Origin: Cardinalis cardinalis
Lineage: Eukaryota; Chordata; Aves; Passeriformes; Cardinalidae
Length of the DNA stretch: 64,000 nt
Direction of reading: 5' to 3'
NCBI GenBank assembly: GCA_014549065.1
Contig: JACDOX010000004.1
Coordinates: 1,429,195 to 1,493,194 of the forward strand
This document shows positions 60,680 to 64,000 of this stretch, piece after piece. The first letter of the stretch is position 1; the number at the start of each line of letters is the position of its first letter. Below the pieces are notes generated by a model. It made no database searches. It was not told the DNA's origin and was given only the letters and a program-made list of their open reading frames with translations. A program made the position numbers and the translations under genes.

Positions 60680-63600
60680 GCCTCAATATTTCCATTTGTA
60701 CATTTTAATGAAAATTGCAATTCTGAAACTGAAAGTATCAGTAAAGGAAGCACTGGCAAATGATAGGGAGCAGTAGGGTCTAGTCTATTTGTATGTTTGT
60801 GTTCCTTCTGTAAGACCAGTGCTGTCATGGTGAAGCTGGGCATTTTTTGATCTTTTTAATGTTATCACCTCATATCAGAGACTGTATTANTTCATGAGAC
60901 AAAAACATTAGTAATTTGCTNATTTTTTCAAACATGTAGCAGCATTTAGCTATTATTGTCTCTTTTGGCAGTACCTGGTACTAGAATTTTCCATAACTCA
61001 ATTCACAGCAGGACTTGCTGATNCACTCATAATCTGGTTTGACTGATTTGTTCCTATCTGGAGTAAGTATATCCATTAATACAGTTTAAGTTCTGGCACA
61101 TCTCAAAGAGATTTTGTAGATCTTCTGTATTTTTAATATTTAGATTCTACCCCAGGATTGATTTCTTACCAGTGTGCCNTCATTTCCTTGGGTAGGCAAA
61201 TGACAGCCAAATCAATTTTACCCCTCCTTTAGATCTCATACTACAGTTGTTTATCCTATGTAATGACCTCTATTATATATAACTTTGCATGGCACATATC
61301 TAATAAAGTTAATACAGCTTGCATTTCTAGGTTAGCTATGGTGTACCAGCATTTGTAATGTTTCCCAGTGAATGTTGTCCATATTTTTCTAGCAGATGAA
61401 GTTGATTTTTTTTTTCACATTCTCATCATATGTCCTGTAGTTTTGTCATAGGCAGGCACCTATGAATTTTCATATTGATTTTAAGGTGCTTAATAAATTG
61501 TAAAGTCCAACACTTGAAATGTCTCTCAACATTTNTTCCTGACTTTCTACTGTCTTATATTTAGGCAGAGCTGTAGCTGATGATTATATGTCACAGTGGC
61601 AGAGCTTTTGAAAAGTTTTCTTTTTTACCTCATCTTGGTGGCAGAAACAGCAGCTTTAAAGGGATTTATGTTTCACTGCTATTCAATCTTGCTTTGAGTA
61701 GCAACCCTAGCCAAAACTCAGGCATATTATTTCCAGTNTGGTGCCTCTTTTCTTGAGTACACTGTTTCTCAGAGCTACTGTGGGTGTCTCAAGGCCCTGC
61801 AGTGTAGAGGTTGGAAATAGAACTCATCCCACNTAACAGTAGGTATGCATGCATACTTTTATGTTTACACTAATTCTGTAGAAATTTTTTCATATTAGTG
61901 ATAATTGGTGCTTTGTGTTTGCAGATGTTATTTCTTGATGAAATTTTAAAGCCAGAGCTTTTGAAATGGAGTAAAGGCAACTGCTGTAACATTATACTTA
62001 GTAAATCAACTATTATTCTTATAGAAAGAAATACTATTTTAAATTAATACAATTTTCCTCTTGATGTGTTGCGCAGAAAATTCANAACAATTGATATAGA
62101 GGCAAAGGTAAGGGGCTAGGTACATAGATCAAGATGCAAATGCAACCCAGGGAATAGTCTAAANACTGTACTATGCAGGAACTCCCATGGGCTTGTCCTT
62201 GCTCACTCTGTGANTCTTGAGTCTGCTGCACAGTAAATTACCTTTATAGTGAGGTTGAGCATGCATGGGGTACAAAATTTCAGGTAGTCATCCTGGCATA
62301 AGTATTGTTTTAAAAAACAAGCAATAGGGCAATTAGCTCCACCATTTATAATATTTCAAGACATTTGGTAGATGAGACTCTCAACAGTGAGAGTNCCATT
62401 TACCAACCCTGTGACATGTCCGAGTTTGCACAGGAATAGCTTTGTTTCTCAAGAATAATTTTCTTTCCTTAATACAGAAGAGATTTCCTATACTACCAAT
62501 TCTGCTTTGCTTTCTGATTTTTTCCCATTCTGATAGGAAAAAATTGCAATGAGATGAGACAATCTCTCTTTCACAGGTGTTTACTTCTAGGTTTTTCTTA
62601 GCCTGCAATGTGTCATTTATGAATCAGAGAAAATTACTTCTGTTTGTCACCTCTAGTGTTCCATCCAGCTATCCATATTTTTCACTGGTCATGATCACTC
62701 TAAAACAGAATACCTCTCTTAATGCATTCTTTACCTTATAATGCCTCAATGTAGTCAGATAGAGAGCTAAGAAAATGAAGGAATGAAAGTAGTTTCCCAA
62801 ATCACTTGGAAAACTTTCATTTCCAGAATTAAAGTAACAGAGATTTACATTTCATTGCAGAGCAATGCTGTTCAGCATCTCAAGGAACCTTTGGAAGTCT
62901 TATTTATGGTGACCCAAGAAGATATGGAGTAAGTGGATTGGAGAACTGAAATCATCACTACCTCTTTNAAGTGTTTTAAACTTATATGAGAAGTTTTGGC
63001 TGAATATTTAATGTAGAAGTCTGACATTATCTCTTGGTTTTCTCATTATTTATATACCACATACAATTGCTCGGCCTTATTACCTTCCATTTCTACAGAA
63101 ATGAAAGACTAATTGACACATTTTTTTTCCATAATTTCCTTTTATATATTTTATATTTTACATTAGCATTCAGGTTGACTTTTTAACTCTTATCTTATGG
63201 TCCATAATTTGCTCTTCTAGAGTTATGATTCTTTTAGAATAATTGGTTTGTGATTATCCCTCTATTCCATCTCTAAATAGTCATTACTTTTAACTGTTTG
63301 CCTTTCTGTTTCTTGAGTAAAATCCAATGCCTGCTGTGCAGGTCAACAGTTTTCCTGAGAGACTGAAATTGCTGATTATCAATCTCACAATAATCTCAAT
63401 CATATACTGATTACACACTTACCTCTCTGATTGCCTTGATCCATGCTGAGTTTCTCTCTGAAAACTCAAATGACTCTCAGGCCTCATCTGCTAGTTAAAA
63501 GCATAAGTGGCAACAGTGTATCTCTAGATCTTAGTGCTCATTTTTCCTACTAGGAAGTGTCAGAACCTTTATATAAGTAAGTTGAGGAAACTTCTTTTAT

Positions 63601-64000
63601 TCAGGATTACATGCTTCTGGAAAAGCAATGTCTGATTTTCTTTCAAAGCTACTGATAGCATTCTTCATCCACTTGCTAATAAAAATATCTTATGTCTCAG
63701 AGGAGTGCGGTGAACAATCAATACTTTTATTATTCAGACTAGGTAATTANAAGGGTGATTTATCAATTTCAAATTTCAAACCTCTTTGCTAACTTATTTT
63801 TTTGCTTTTGTTGCTTAGTTATGCAAATGAAAATCCACCTCTAATAACCACATTTGTCCATCATCCAAAGCTCATAATGTCATGGTGATCTCAAATTCTA
63901 CAGCAAATGCCCTCAGGCAGTTTGGTAAGTAGGACTTTACACAGTAAAATCACACTGTTAATTGTCATCCTCACTGCAATGTCATTGGTTTTCCTTGCAA
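60680..64000. other. Unique AT-rich spacer to the window end
   Basis: About 3.3 kb without a recognisable gene, LINE or LTR. Frames are at most 75 codons (minus, 62381-62608). Single ambiguous bases recur as elsewhere. Confidence 0.65.

Noticed and set aside
1..64000. CRISPR array, operons, ribosome binding sites or phage genes
   Set aside because: Repeats, base composition and mobile elements are those of a bird nuclear genome; no prokaryotic gene layout is present.

Overview
This window looks like nuclear DNA from a bird. The diagnostic signal is several CR1 LINE 3' ends, with the typical avian tail of repeated ATTCTATG-like octamers (or its complement, a run of AGAATCAT/TAGAATCA at the left edge of minus copies). 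Alongside them are long terminal repeats of avian ERVL-like and ERVK-like endogenous retroviruses. The small set of older, heavily diverged repeats in otherwise unique AT-rich DNA fits the compact, repeat-poor genome of a bird. The LTR types recall passerines, but that narrower assignment is only an inference from memory.

I find no protein-coding gene I can support and no RNA gene. The open frames are short. The longest fall in CR1, LTR or GC-rich DNA, where stop codons are rare or the frame is borrowed. The window is best read as a gene desert or the inside of a very large intron.

Layout: 1-2.2 kb is unique spacer with two small hairpins. A nearly complete solo ERVL-type LTR lies at 2.24-2.81 kb. 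At 6.2-6.9 kb a CR1 fragment adjoins a GC-rich block. CR1 copies follow at 9.1-9.5 kb (plus) and 10.3-11.4 kb (minus), then a second type of ERVL-like LTR at 12.0-12.45 kb, with a tiny relic of the same LTR at 19.1 kb. From 12.5 to 36.8 kb the DNA is mostly AT-rich spacer, broken by an assembly gap (29,966-30,130), a 10-bp minisatellite, a TCTA microsatellite, a GC-rich LTR-like island near 33.4 kb and a CR1 scrap near 34 kb. A retroviral LTR with two polyadenylation signals sits at 36.9-37.2 kb. From 37.2 to 52.5 kb there is spacer holding one 143-codon frame with a signal-peptide-like start (49.8 kb). At 52.6-55.1 kb a long minus-strand CR1 is split by an internally deleted ERVL-like LTR. 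More CR1 relics lie at 55.3, 56.3 and 59.3 kb.

The most striking structure is 59.45-60.68 kb. There an ERVK-like LTR lies inside a long ATATT pentanucleotide satellite. The satellite switches orientation, giving large hairpin potential, and the end of the LTR has been tandemly duplicated with a period of 407 bp and only three visible base differences over about 217 bp.

Single ambiguous bases (n) are scattered through the window, usually hundreds of bases apart but sometimes clustered. They look like unresolved or heterozygous positions in the assembly rather than gaps.
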